A stretch of 64,000 bases of DNA from Theobroma cacao (GCF_000208745.1 NC_030856.1:20002851-20066850); one strand, 5' to 3'. Counted from the stretch's first letter, positions 46,316-58,808 are shown. The notes: generated by a model not told the origin, from the letters alone. Made by a program: numbers and translations.

Positions 46316-47445
46316 ATTTGATTTAAAATAAAGTATAAGGGTCAACGCCACATGGACATAAAATGACAATGGATATTTGGATTAATAGCAATTAGTTAAC
46401 TATTAATTATAAAAATTTATTTGATTTAAAATAAAGTATAAGGGTTTAATTAAATGCAATAAAAAAACAATGACTTATTTGAATTTTCTTGAATAGTTTA
46501 AAAGCATTTTTGAGTATTATGCTTTTTTTTATATAGATAATGGTGACATAGATGCTAAAAAACAAACATATCAAATTTTAGTCAAACGTTACTTGTCGTT
46601 TTATATCCATGTATTGCTGATGTGGAGAGTGTAAATACCACGTGATCATATCATTATACTACATCATCATCCATTATAATATATCAACATCACATGATAT
46701 AAATAACACGTAAGGTTTTGACTAATGACAGTTAGTCAACCGTTAGTTAAAGCGGTCCATTTAGTCTAAAATAAAATTACAAGAGATGGACAAAAAAGAA
46801 TAAAAGTTTATTTGAAATTTTTTAATAATTCAAGAGTTTTTTTTAAGGTATTATGCCTTGATTTAATATAGAAGGTAACTTGTATGAAATTTGTTTGTCC
46901 AAAAAAATCCAGTCTTGTTATCTTTTTATATTAAGGTCAATGTGTTTTTTTTTTGGGTTGTTGATATGTGAAAGGAGATTTAAATCAAGACTCTCTGAAT
47001 AAGGTATATATCCACTACCATTAAGTAATTCCTAATATAATAGTTGCTCAAGCAATAGTCAATAAATGAGACTTGGTAATGCGAATTAAGTAATGGGTGT
47101 CGGAGTTTGTTTTGCTGACAAAAAACAATTGAATTTGAATGGACAAATTAAAGTCTGTCTCCAGTGAAAAAATGAGCTCACCTGACTTGTACATATTGTA
47201 ATATGTTTACATGTCCTAACTCTCCCCATGTTTTAGACTGGTCCATGCATGTTTACATGTTTTGATTTTTTACTTGTTCAGGAATTTAATATACAATATA
47301 CTTACTATGTTGATAATATCTTAATCCATATTCTCAACACAAAAACTATCAAGTCGCTTTTCCTTATTGCCTTCAATTTAAACTCATTGATTCAAAATGT
47401 TATATATATTTTTTGGAAAACTAACATGTACACCAACATCAATCA

Positions 47446-47467
47446 TAATAATAATAATAATAATAAC
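47446..47467. repeat. (AAT)n microsatellite
   Basis: About seven ATA/AAT triplets, followed by an imperfect AACAATAGTAAT tail. Confidence 0.85.
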
Positions 47468-47670
47468 AATAGTAATTACTGAATAAAATAAAATAATTTT
47501 ACAAATTTTTTAAGCTTAATAAAAATTAAATCCAAAATTTATTAAACTTTGAACTAGTAAAAAAATGTAATTGGTATTCCCAACTCGTAAGTTTTATATA
47601 TTTGTTTAGAATTTGTATATGAAACTTTCAAATCACAACAATTTAAATTTAAATTGTTGTTGTTATAAAA

Positions 47671-47815
47671 TGTGAGTTCGAACTCAACTGTTCAATGTAA
47701 ACGATGAGTCATCATTAATATTTTTTGTTTAGGTATGATTAATCACCTAATTGAATCTACCGATTTTAATAAAATCGTATGCGCTTGACTTAGGTTCATT
47801 AACAAGATATATTTC
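47671..47815 (-). repeat. Dispersed repeat, inverted relative to 59721-59840
   Basis: Shares the phrases GAGTCATCATTAAT, TTTAGGT(A/G)TGATT, ATCACCTAATTGAATCTA and CTTGACTTAGGTTCATT with the reverse complement of 59715-59840. Probably two fragments of one retroelement UTR/LTR family. Confidence 0.6.
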
Positions 47816-48203
47816 GGTCTATGAAATAGAGTTATTGATCTTGCATTGCAATATTAATACTTTTCAAACTTCTAGTCCCTCTATTTTTTAATATTTATTC
47901 ATCCATAAAATCAAACTATAAACGGAAAAATTAGTAACTGACAAAATGGAATTGAATGAGCAGCACATCCTCAATGGCAAAATGCTATACCATATATAGA
48001 GTAGACTTTGTAAACGAAAATGATTGATTGATCATACCAACAAAACATTATTTAGGTTCTTGTTGCGTACAAAATTGAACGAGACTTTAGCCTAATAGAT
48101 GGCAACATATATATCCAAAGGTTATAGTCGAGGGGCATATTAAAGCTTTAATGAAGTCTACGGACTTCATATCTTACCACTTTATATTGATTCGGTCATT
48201 GAT

Positions 48204-50846
48204 ATGTTGATTGAGAAGCTTGAGGGCATCAATAATGGCTGGCCTCAAGGTATTCCTTCTTGTATTTTCTTTGTTCTCTTCTCAGTAATATCCCTTGCAG
48301 TTGATTCCATTGGTGCAAACCAATCCATCAAAGATGGTCAAACCATAGTTTCAGCGGACTGGGATTTTGAGTTGGGATTTTTTAGCCCTGGAAGTTCAGG
48401 CAATCGTTACGTGGGAATATGGTACAAGAAAATATCTAGTGGCACTGTAGTTTGGGTTGCCAACAGAAATACTCCTCTCAGTGATAACACAAGGAGAACT
48501 ACTTTTTGCTGACCAAGGAAACCTGGTCCTTGTCAATAGTACCAATGGCATTGTTTGGTCTACTAATTCCTCAAGCTCATCTGCTAATCCAGTTGCTCAA
48601 CTTTTGGATACAGGAAATCTTGTTGTGAGGGATGGACATGATAATAATCTTGGGAATTTTTTGTGGCAAAGTTTTGATTATCCAACTGATACATTTTTAC
48701 CAGGAATGAAGTATGGTATTGACTTGGTGACTGGCCTGAACCGATATCTAACATCATGGAAGGGCGTCGATGATCCTTCTTCAGGTAATTACACAAATGG
48801 GCTTGATCCTGATGGGTTGCCACAATTTTTGCTAAGGGAGGATTCAGTATTGCTGTTCAGGACTGGACACTGGAATGGTTTAAGGTTTAGTGGAATGCCA
48901 AATCTGAAACCGAACCCTATTTACACATTTGAATTTGTTTTTAATGATGAGGAGATATATTACGAGTATGAGCTTATAAACAAGTCAGTTGTTTCTAGGA
49001 TGGTTCTAGGTCCAGATGGTGCCTTGCAGCGTTTCACATGGGTCGATCGCACCCAGGGCTGGAGGCTTTACTTGAATGCAATGATGGATAACTGTGATAG
49101 ATATGCGCTATGTGGTGCACATGGTAGTTGCAATATTAACAATTCGCCAGCATGTGGGTGTTTGAGAGGATTTGTGCCTAAATATCCGAATGACTGGGAA
49201 GCAGCAGATTGGACACATGGATGTATCCGAAAGGTCCCATTGAATTGCGGGGAAGGAGAGGATTTTCTTGAGTACTCTGGAATCAAATTACCGGACTCAC
49301 GACACACCTGGTATAACCGGACCATGGATCTTAAAGAATGCAAGAAGCAATGCTTGGAGAACTGCTCCTGCACAGCTCCTGCAAAGCAACGAAAGAGGGA
49401 AGGAAGATTTAGAGCTGCCATTGTTTGATTTTGATACAATATCTAAGGCCACTGACAATTTTTCACAACAAAATAAGCTTGGACAGGGTGGCTTTGGACC
49501 ATTATACAAGGTATCTGTACAAAATATACTCTTATGAATTAAGCTCCTATATGCACAAATAAAGAATAAAAGCTTTAGAACTGCTATTCTAAGTTTATAT
49601 AAACTTTAAACTTTTCAGGGAATATTGGAAAAGGGACAAGAAATTGCTGTAAAAAGGCTTTCAAAGAAATCAAGCCAAGGAATTGATGAGTTCAAGAATG
49701 AAGTCTTATGCATCTCTAAACTTCAACACCGCAACCTAGTGAAGCTTTTAGGGTGTTGCATCGAGCGACAAGAAAGAATACTGATTTATGAATTCATGCC
49801 CAACAAAAGTTTAGACTCCTTTATATTTGGTTAGATCAGTTATCCTGGTGCTGTTCGCTTTTTATTTTACATTACGTAAATTCTCAACACAAGCTTTAGT
49901 TTCATCTTCTGTTTAGTATGTGTATGCTAGCATGTATTCTTTTGAATTGATAGAAGCCTACTAACGAGGAAAATTATTTGCCAGATCAAAAACAAAGCAT
50001 ATTGCTAGATTGGCCTAAGAGGTTCCAGACTATCAATGGAATTTCTAGGGGTCTTCTTTACCTTCATCAGGATTCAAGACTCAGAATCATACACAGAGAT
50101 TTAAAAGCCGGCAATATATTGCTTGATTATGAGATGAATCCAAAAATTTCAGACTTTGGCTTGGCTAGAAGTTTTGGAGGAGATGAGACTGAAGCAAACA
50201 CAAACAGGGTGGTTGGAACACAGTAATGATCTACCTAAACTTTAAATGAATGTATATGTTATCAATGTTCATTGTTTATGAATTTGTTAATTCATTCAAC
50301 AATCTTCTGCAGTGGTTACATGTCACCAGAGTATGCAATTGATGGCTGGTTTTCTATCAAATCAGATGTATTTAGCTTCGGAGTTTTGGTACTAGAGATA
50401 GTGAGTGGAAGGAGAAACAGGGGATTCTCTCATCCGGACCACAACCTGAACCTTCTCGGGCATGTAATGGTCCATTAAATACCATTTCCATTTAGTTTTT
50501 TACTTCTCTATAACCTGTAATTAATTTCGACATTGTTCAGGCTTGGAGGCTTTATAACGAAGACAGGCCTTCAGGATTGATAGATGAAATGGTAAGGTCT
50601 TCATGCAATACTTCCCAAGTGTTGCGATCAATCCATGTGGGTCTATTATGTGTACAACAAAGTCCAGAAGATAGACCAAGCATGGCAACTGCGGTTCTGA
50701 TGCTGAATAGTGAGATTTCGTTACCTCAGCCTAAAACGCCTGGCTATTTCACTGAAAGAAATTTTGTGGATGATGATTCTTTGTCCACCAATCTCGACGT
50801 TGCTTCAACTAATTCATTGTCCATAACAATTTTAGCACCTCGATAG
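48204..50846 (+). pseudogene. G-type lectin receptor-like kinase lacking the transmembrane exon
   Basis: Exon 1 from ATG 48204 has a hydrophobic leader ([17 protein letters not shown]), the B-lectin start ([32 protein letters not shown]), then a one-base frameshift at about 48490 (an extra A in ACACAAGGAGA). The other frame continues B-lectin, SLG/EGF ([13 protein letters not shown]) and the first half of PAN ([13 protein letters not shown]). At about 49375 it jumps straight into kinase exon 3 sequence ([14 protein letters not shown]), skipping the rest of PAN and the transmembrane exon, out of frame. Kinase exons end or run at 49510, 49619-49829, 49985-50222, 50313-50463 and 50541-50846, with GT-AG borders and matching phases. 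Motifs [23 protein letters not shown] and SPEYA are intact. An in-context alternative ATG (48235, [11 protein letters not shown]) hits a stop after 17 codons, hinting at another small shift in the leader. Cannot make a normal receptor. Confidence 0.9.
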
Positions 50847-51884
50847 AGGTTATGCATATCAATTCATAAATTCTGACAATTCAATTGCTTCATGATTTGA
50901 GAAATGAGAAAGAGAAATAGCCTAGTCCTCTAATAGGAAGAATGCATCAACATTCTTCTCAAATGTAAACGGAAACATTTTATTGGATTAGTGAGCACAT
51001 TATCTTGTGGGTGATAAATTTTATTTATAATTAATTTATACTAATTCAGGATTTACCATAATAAGAATTTAGAATACAAAAGCACATTTGATTCTTGACA
51101 CACGATTAGACAGTCAAAATAATACTGACCTGATTAATTGCTGGAATTCAATGCATCAGGATCTTTCGTTTTCTTAATCTATTAACTCTCTAATGGGTGA
51201 GAATCTTAATGTTCTTCTGTAGACAATATATAAGAGACATAACCATACCTTTCTAGAATGAATACCTAATCCCACCCATCATAGGATTTAAGGTTTCCTA
51301 CACAAATTTACACTTTTAAGCCCACATTTAATATTGGAGTTTAGCTCATTTTATTAGATCATGTTATGGACTATAGTATTGTTACTTTATCAAGACCAAA
51401 TTAACTTAGCCTGATTTGATCAAATATAAAAAATAAATAATGTAAGTTCACATTTTGATTTTATAAAAAAATCAATTAATTTCCAACTTGAACTATATTA
51501 TATAAATTTAAATTTTGAAACAATATTTTCTTGAAAATGACTCACAAGACAAGAGAACTTGAAACTTTATAAACTCAATTTAAAAACAAATTTGTTTTTA
51601 AAAGTTGAATCCAAAAGTACTTCTAAACTTTCTAAAATGACAAAACGAAATAAATGTATTGAAGAGAAGATTAGATCATTGAATAATGTGAAGATCCAAG
51701 CTAAAAGGAGTTGACAAGAGGTCAAAGATCATGGAATTCTAAATTCTTTGAAAAACCATTAACTTGGATGAATGATATCATCCTAGAAGTTAAGCATTTT
51801 CATATCATGATATCTTGCATCACATGCATTCAAAGGATGATATGTACTTAGGTATTAAAAAGGAAAATTCTCAATCTTTTTAAA
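50847..51884. other. 3' flank of plus-strand kinase and unclassified repeat-like sequence
   Basis: AT-rich, no coding frame. The last 200 bp before the minisatellite (from about 51660) is purine-rich and less AT-biased and may belong to the same repeat unit as the array. Confidence 0.4.
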
Positions 51885-52890
51885 GTTGTGTAGCCTCGTT
51901 TAAGGATGAGGAGCTTTTTAAATTATTTTAAGTTGCGTAACCTCGTTTAAAGAGGAGGAGCTTTTACAATCATTTTAAGTTGTGTAGCCTCATTTAAAGA
52001 TGGAGAATTTTTCTAATCATTTTTAAGTTGTGTAGCCTCATTTAGAGATAACGAGCTTTTCCAATCATTCTAAGTTACGTAGCCTCATTTAGAGAGGAAG
52101 AGCTTTTACAATCATTTTAAGTTGTGTAGCTTGATTTAGAGATAGGGAGCCTTTCCAATCATTTTTAAAGTTGTATAGCCTCGTTTAGAGATGAAGAGCT
52201 TTTCCAATTATTTTAAGTTGTGCAACCTCATTTAGAGATGAAGAGCCTACCTAATCATTTTAAGTTGCATAGCCTCATTTAGAGATGAGGAGCTTTTCCC
52301 ATCATTTTAAGTTGCGTAGCCTCGTTTAGAGGTGGGAAACTATTCCAATCATTTTTAAGTTGCGTGGCCTTATTTTAAGATAAGGAGCCTTTCCAATCAT
52401 TTTAAAATTGGGTAGCCTTGTTTAGAGATGAGGACTGTTTCTAATCATTTTTAAGTTATGTAGCCTTATTTTGAGATGGGGGGCTTTTTTAATCATTTTA
52501 AAGTTAGGTAGCCTCATTTAGAGATGGAGAGCTTTTCCAATCATTTTAAACTTGTGTAGTCTCGTTTAAAGATGAGAAGCTTTTAAATCATTTTAAGTTA
52601 CGTAGCCTCATTTAGAGCTGAGGAGTTTTTTTCAATTATTTTTAGAGTTGAGATAAGGAGTTTTTCCAAATTGCACAGCCTCGTTTAGAGATGATGAATT
52701 TTTCCCATTATTTTACGTAGCCTTGTTTAGAAATGATGTGCTATCCCAATTATTTTTAAAGTTGTGTAGCTTTGTTAGAGATAAGGAGTTTTTTTTTTTT
52801 AAATTGAGTAGCCTCGTTTAGAGATAAAGAGCTTTTTCAATTATTTTAAAAGTTGTGTAGCCTCGTTTAAAGATGAGGAGCTTTTTCTTA
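51885..52890. repeat. 47-bp minisatellite, about 22 units, each with an inverted repeat
   Basis: Units follow the pattern GTTGTGTAGCCTCATTTAG then AGATGAGGAGCTTTTCC then AATCATTTTAA, mostly 46-49 bp, with truncated units near 52640-52740. Within many units CCTCAT and ATGAGG form a perfect 6-bp stem around TTAGAG, extended by flanking AGC/GCT with one bulged base. Divergence between units is substantial, so it is not recent. No open frame. It is not CRISPR-like: no spacers and a eukaryotic context. It may belong to the LTR or UTR of a large gypsy element (Tat/Ogre-type elements often carry such arrays); that is inference. Confidence 0.9.
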
Positions 52891-54619
52891 ATCCGTCTCA
52901 AATAGTGTCTACGTTTTTGCACAATTCTTGATTCTCAAGAAATACATACATAGGAGTAACTGTAGACATTTCATTTTGTTCGAGGTGTTTCACCAACAAA
53001 GATGTATAATTTTTTTAAAAAATAAAATAATAAATAATAAAAATCTAGAAAAAAAGGAAAGAAAAGATAAAGGAAATAGAAAAAAAGAGCTAATGAACAA
53101 AACAAAAAAATTTTGAAAATAACAAGATTAAGATCTTAATCCACTAATTTTTAAATTTAACTTTTTTTAAAAAAAAAAAATCTTAATCTGAGATTAGATT
53201 GATGAAAAATGGGTATAAATACCCATTCATCAACCAAGAATGGTGGACAAGGAGAAAGGAAAAAGCTATCGGTAAGTAAAAAGATTTTGCTTTTTTGTGG
53301 TGAGAGAGAGAAAGGTCGGTTTTAGGGAAATCTGATGGTTCTAATCAATTAAAGGGGAAGAGAAAAGAATAATGTATGGAGAGGAAGAGTGTTTAGGGCT
53401 AAAATGTGGGGGAAGCGTCCAAGGATTTTTTCTAGAGAAAGAAAAGATGTTGCGTTGCTAAAAAGAGAAAAACTTGGGTAAAATAAAGCTAGGGTTTTAT
53501 TTTGGGTTTATATAGTAAAAGAATTAAACAACACCGTTTAAGTCAAAATAGGAAAATAAAGATAAATTGGTGTCATACCTAGGTTGGTTGGTTGGAATGT
53601 AGTTTGTGTTAGTTTCCTCAAGTCATGTAATTACAAATAAAATGCACAGTAGAAATATTAAAATTCGAGAAGCCAAACCATGGATCACCATGGAGCACCA
53701 TGGTCGGCTATGATATAAACAAAAAAAAAAATGGTTGTACATTAGCCCTTAGAATGTATAAATTCGTAAAAGGTAATAAAGATATATCTTCACCCGAACG
53801 CACACCAAGGTCTGGTTGTTGCAAACCAAAATTGTCCAAATGTCTGACCTCTAATGTAGTCCACACAATCACTATGAACTCGAACCTTTTTCAAGAGGTT
53901 GGGGTTGTTTTTTACTAAACCTTGTGCTAGCAAGGTAGTTTTACAAAGCTTAAGTGTTTTTCTTACTCTTTCTCTTGGCCGGACTTAGGTGGAAGAACTT
54001 TTCTCTCTCTTTTTTCAATGTGCGACTAAAGCAAGACTAGGAAGAAAAAGTACTCTTATCTTTTTGGTCTAAGACAACATATTTATAGTTAGTGTTAATA
54101 TTTAAGTAACTTTTTTTTATTACCACATAAAATTTAGATAATTAAGTATTTGACCCCATGGCTTATTTAAACATTTTAATTAAATTCATAACCTCTATTC
54201 AATTAAGTCTTACTTAATTGTAAAAGCCCATTTTAATCTTATCATAGTGATTTTATGTGTGTGACCCATTAAGCTCCTAACAAGTTGATGATGGACTTGA
54301 ATTATAATCTTAATGAACTAGGATTAAATGAATCATATTCATTATCAATTTCCAATTGATTAATTCAATTCCATAGACCAAGATTGGGATCGAGCAATGA
54401 ATCATGGTTACCCAAATGTTGGAAAAGTCAATATGATTTGACTAACCTTTTGGTGTACAGTCCATCGGTGTAATTCATTCCCTCATCATATATTTAAGAG
54501 ATGATAAGAGCATGGTGTAGTGTCTACTCTTATTGATCTTCATATTTGTTCTTGAAGTTAAATCATCAGCTTTATGGAGACTTATGAAACTTCTTTTCAC
54601 TATCTCCAAGTAACCTTGG
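52891..54619. other. Unclassified AT-rich, repeat-like region
   Basis: No credible gene. It contains purine-rich tracts (53040-53110), a TATA-like palindrome (53211-53224), GAGAGAGAGAAAGG leader-like sequence near 53305 and an LTR-like stretch at 54110-54560 (CCCATTAAGCTCCTAAC, CCATCGGTGTAATTCATTCC) that I could not place in a family. Short frames around 53700 are in low-complexity context. Confidence 0.4.
53211..53224. promoter_or_regulatory. Palindromic TATA element GGGTATAAATACCC
   Basis: TATAAAT inside a near-perfect 14-bp palindrome, followed at about 30 bp by AAGAATGGTGGACAAGG, the right distance for transcription start. It follows a T-rich/A-rich tract. Could be the promoter of a retroelement LTR that includes the upstream minisatellite. 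Function unproven. Confidence 0.4.
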
Positions 54620-55693
54620 CCAAAGACTTGAACAAGCTAATAACAATAATCTTATTCAAACAATCAAAAACAAGAAAAATCAAAATAATAATAACTTGAG
54701 TAAATATCAAATCAAACAAGCTTAGGATTACAATAACCCTCACACTTCGTCTAAATCTTACCTCTCTTCCTTAACTTATTTCAATGGGTTGAATTACTAA
54801 TCTGGAGTCCTAAGGGTCTCCCGACTCATCTTATAAAAATATCTATTTTAACCAAAACACTATATCCCTATGTAAATTGAAATTAAAACAGATTCATTAA
54901 GTTCAGGCTTTAATCTGACTACATATGGCCTATAGGTATATCCCTATCCTATACACAAATCAATTAACATGATTATTTGCTATCCCAATTTTAGTCTACA
55001 CTAAACTCCCTTTCCCAAGTTTGTTTAGGTTCCTAAATCAATTTAATTGGTGGCCAAGTAATTAAAAGCATTAAAAACAAATTGAAATAAATAATTCAAA
55101 TCCCATTGAAGATAAGTAAAAAAGAGATTAAAAATTTAGATTACATGTGAGTTCAATTGCAATCATAGAAAAAGAAAATTAGCTACTCATGATTGCAAAG
55201 ACAAATAACATTATAATAATTTCAACCATTGAGAGTAACAAGAAAAACAAAAGCCAAGGAAGAAAACAAAACAAATATTGCCGCATTGATATCCAAGTTT
55301 CAGCTTTAACTTCTAGTTTTTTGAGTCTCCCAAAAGTTGTCTACCCTAATGTTCTTAAAAATATCCTATTTATACTAACAAACTTAACCTATAGTTTCCT
55401 AAGTTGACCTATGATTTAATTAGGCTTAAAAATGTAATGAGAGGCCAAAAAATCAATTGTCAATGTTTAAAATTTCCATTCCTGACACAATACATCTAGC
55501 TATTTTCTAACTCAATTTTTCCTTTCTTTGAGGTAGAACTAGGTCAAGTGATCTCATGAAAGTTGTAACTTTGTCTTTTAGTTTTCCAATGATCCAAGAA
55601 TCGCATCATGTGGAGTTATTTAGCGAAAGTTATGGCCTAAAGCATATGCTAACAGACTTCTGGGTCTTTTAACACCTTACTTTCCAAAATTAA
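54620..55693 (-). repeat. Athila-type LTR fragment, left part
   Basis: Follows the Athila-like LTR pattern (GGATTACAATAACCCTCACACTTCGTC, TTATTTCAATGGGTTGAATTACTAATCTGGAGTCC, TATCCCTATGTAAATTGAAATT, TGGCCTATAGGTATATCCCTATCC, CCAATGATCCAAGAATCGC), but is more diverged than the copies at 17-39 kb. It is interrupted at 55693 by a chromovirus solo LTR and resumes at 58809-59022. Its own outer start is not recognisable. Confidence 0.65.
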
Positions 55694-58600
55694 TGTCAAG
55701 CCCTACTCTATTATATACTTGTCATGTCATTCATGTACTTGATAGCATATCTACATACTGAGATACCTCGAAGAATCGTTAAAAGTTGGTATCATACCTA
55801 GTGATACAATTAAGTCGATTAAAACCTCGAACTAGTTTGAATAGAGATTTTAGGATATAATTGAGAGTTATTAAAGCTTAGAATGTCTTAATATGGTGAT
55901 TCGGAGTTCGATGATTAATTTGGAGTCAAATTAGGAATTTTCATAACGTACGGGTAAAATGGTCATTTTGCCACTAAAGGGCAAAATTGGAATGTTGGAT
56001 AAAATTTTTGACCAAGTTTGACTAATTGGAGCATGATTTGAATTTGAGAAATGAAAAATTTTAATTTTGACATTTTTCCGAACATAAAGGCAAAATAATC
56101 ATTTTACGTGTCCATGAAGACATAATTGAAATTTTTAGAATTTTACACCACCATAACACTTGTCAATCCCATGAATTTCACCTATTATTATTTTATACTT
56201 TGGATAATTAAGAGATTACATGTGGTGGTGAGAAAATGCTTAATTGTTAAATTTTAACCATAGACCAATCACATGGTGACACATGTCAAGCTTTAATATG
56301 TTTATAATTTCCCTTATAAACTCAACATAAACTCTCCCATTTCACTCTTCATGGCCGGCCAAAGCAAAGAACAAAGAGAAAAGAATAGAAACAAACCCTA
56401 GAGAGGAAAATTCAAGAGAAATTTGTTGAATTTCAAAGAACAAAGCAATCAAAGGTAAGATTTTTCAATTTTAGCTTAAGATCTACCTTTCCCATGCTTT
56501 CTTTTTCATTTTCTATGGTTGAAACACAAGTTTCCATGAGGGAATACTTGCTGGCCGAACATAGGGAGAGAGGTTTTGATGATGGATTTTGCTAGATTTC
56601 ATGATATCTTAGTGTTTTTAGTTGTTTGATGATGTTTGGCATGAAAAACAAGCAAGAAAATCACATGCCCTTCAACAACCCTCTTTGGTCGAATGTTATA
56701 GGTGACAGGTTGATGATGGATTTTGTTGTATTTCATGTTATTTAGCTCGTAATTGATGATTTATGGTATCGGATATCGAAAACGATTATCGAAAAATATA
56801 GTTCCTTTAGTAAACGACTTGAACAATAATGAGAAATCCATAGTGAATGGACTTGGATTTGATTCTTAATGATATTGATGGATTTATTGGACTGTGTTAA
56901 CACTGATTAGCACGTTAGTTCGAAATCAGAATGAATTTCAGTTACGATGAATTAAGTCACAATCAAGCTCATTAAGGTACTTTGGTGTATTTGGAATATT
57001 GGAAGTGTAATGAATATATTTGAAGTTGAATCGGATGTTTTGGTTGATTCAACAGTATATAGTTTGAGTTAGGTCGAATATAAATTCAGTCTGATCATAA
57101 TTGAACCCACGTAGAACACCGTCTTTAAGTGATTATTCGAACAATTCTCATTCAATTTCATGCATTCATATAGAGCCTGAAATAGTTTTATAACAGTTTT
57201 GCACAAATATATTGTATTACATGTCGTGTATTATATATAGGTGGTGAGCCCTCTAATAAGGGTAAAGCTATTGTACCCGATGACCAAGAATAGGAGTACT
57301 CCAAACTCCCGTTATTGTGAATAATTAAATGTTCACCTTAACTATCTAAAGTAGTTTATACTCGTTTTTATGATTTTAAAGAATAATGAACTTAAACCAT
57401 AGATTTTTATGTTTTATAAGTTAAGCGTTGGTTAAGTGAATGAGATTTATAAATTGTTTTACAATTCAATGACGATTTTGGAAATTGAGTAGGTGGAGAC
57501 TATATACTTGTGTTATCTATATATATATATATATATGGTTTGAATTGATGGCTTATGACAATATGATGGCATTAATGGCTAGATTTGTGGTTTGTGGATT
57601 ATATAAACTGTTTTGTTTTACTTTGATAGGCTGGGTAATATTATATTTGCCATGTCATGCTGTCAAAATTTTTATTGATTTAGTGGGTTATTTGATTAGC
57701 TTACTGCAATGGGTGGGTTTCCGTGGACCAACCTATTAGAAGGGCACGGTAAACCTCGTTATATTTTACCTTAGTACGAGAGGCGCGAAGGGTATCTCCT
57801 AAGGTAAGTTTAGAGTTCACTTCACACCGAACCACCATGTGAGGATGAAACTCAGACAACGTCAAGGAATGACTATATTTTAAAAGTAAAAACATGTTTT
57901 ATGGGTATATGTCGTTTTAACATCCTTGGCGGACTCGGTTGGATGCCTGAGCCAAGGTGTCCTCGAGTATGAGTTTTGGCACAAGCCAAGTTTTTAAGAG
58001 AATCATAAGCCTTGTTGATTATTTTGATGAAATGTAATTGTTTTATATGAATTGAAATGAGTTTTAAATGTTATGAATCATATTGTGATGGGATGATTTA
58101 ACTATCTCCATTTACTCAGCTTTAGATGTTCTAGATGAACTTTGTTTACTCATTGGGTTCATAAAAACTCACCCCTTCTTTTTACCCATTTCAGACTCAG
58201 GATACTCTGTAGACAGCCGATTTTGTCGAGGGTTGCTTTTGGATTTGCATCCTTAGAAATCGAAAGTCTACAATCTTGTATATTTTTTATTATTTTGAGA
58301 CTCACATGTCATTGTAGAATATTTTTTTATACCTGGTTTAGTGTGCTATTATATATATGAATTTATTTTACTCTTACGCTACAAAAATTGTTTATGCAAG
58401 ATTTTATAAATATTGTTTTATAAGAAAATAGAATATTTCATTTAATATTTTTATTTAGTTTGATTAGCCATGATTTCATTTTAAATGGATGATTTAGATT
58501 ACTAAAATTATTTTTAGATAAGAAATGTATATTTTTCGATCGTATGCTGCATTTTCACCAGGTTTCAAAATTTTTAAGTAAAAATGACCAAAATACCCTG

Positions 58601-58808
58601 TGTGGCAGAAATTACTTTTTGTTTGTTTTTTATTTTCATATAGTTTATATTCCCTTAAAATATGATATTTAGTAACTGTTACTCACATGGGAGATATAAA
58701 CTTGATGCAAGAGCCTTGCGAGGTTTCGATTGACATTTCGGGTAAAGAATGTCTATCGAGACATCGCGTCGGTTGTCATGGACTTCAAGGGAGTACCGGG
58801 TCGTGATA
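55694..58808 (+). repeat. Chromovirus (Tekay/Del-like) solo LTR with perfect TSD (3115 bp)
   Basis: Limits TGTCAAGCCCTACTC (55694) and CCGGGTCGTGATA (58808; the expected terminal CA has become TA). Flanked by ATTAA on both sides (55689-55693 and 58809-58813), an exact 5-bp target duplication. CCAAT (56265-56269), CACATG (56280-56285) and GGCCGGCC (56353-56360) are in the same relative places as in the other copies. No internal region remains. Confidence 0.92.
57518..57536. repeat. (AT)n microsatellite within the solo LTR
   Basis: About nine AT dinucleotides, not seen at this point in the other LTR copies; it accounts for a small part of this copy's extra length. Confidence 0.8.

Larger units (their letters stand above)
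46316..48203. other. Intergenic region between divergent kinase genes
   Basis: AT-rich, no gene. A phrase TTTGATTTAAAATAAAGTATAAGGG occurs at 46318-46342 and again at 46422-46446, the first abutting the truncated lectin exon, which suggests a repeat junction. Long TTTT runs and plant-repeat-like sequence fill the rest. The segment 47860-48203 should contain the promoter of the plus-strand kinase; TATATA-like words occur at about 47992 and 48182 but neither is compelling. Confidence 0.5.

Noticed and set aside
51885..52890. Regular repeats with hairpins as a CRISPR array
   Set aside because: Units are contiguous with no unique spacers, vary in length and sequence, and lie in plant nuclear DNA with no cas genes.
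53700..53918. 72-residue frame as a small gene
   Set aside because: No domain, starts in a poly-A tract and lies in LTR-like sequence; no promoter or conservation can be argued.
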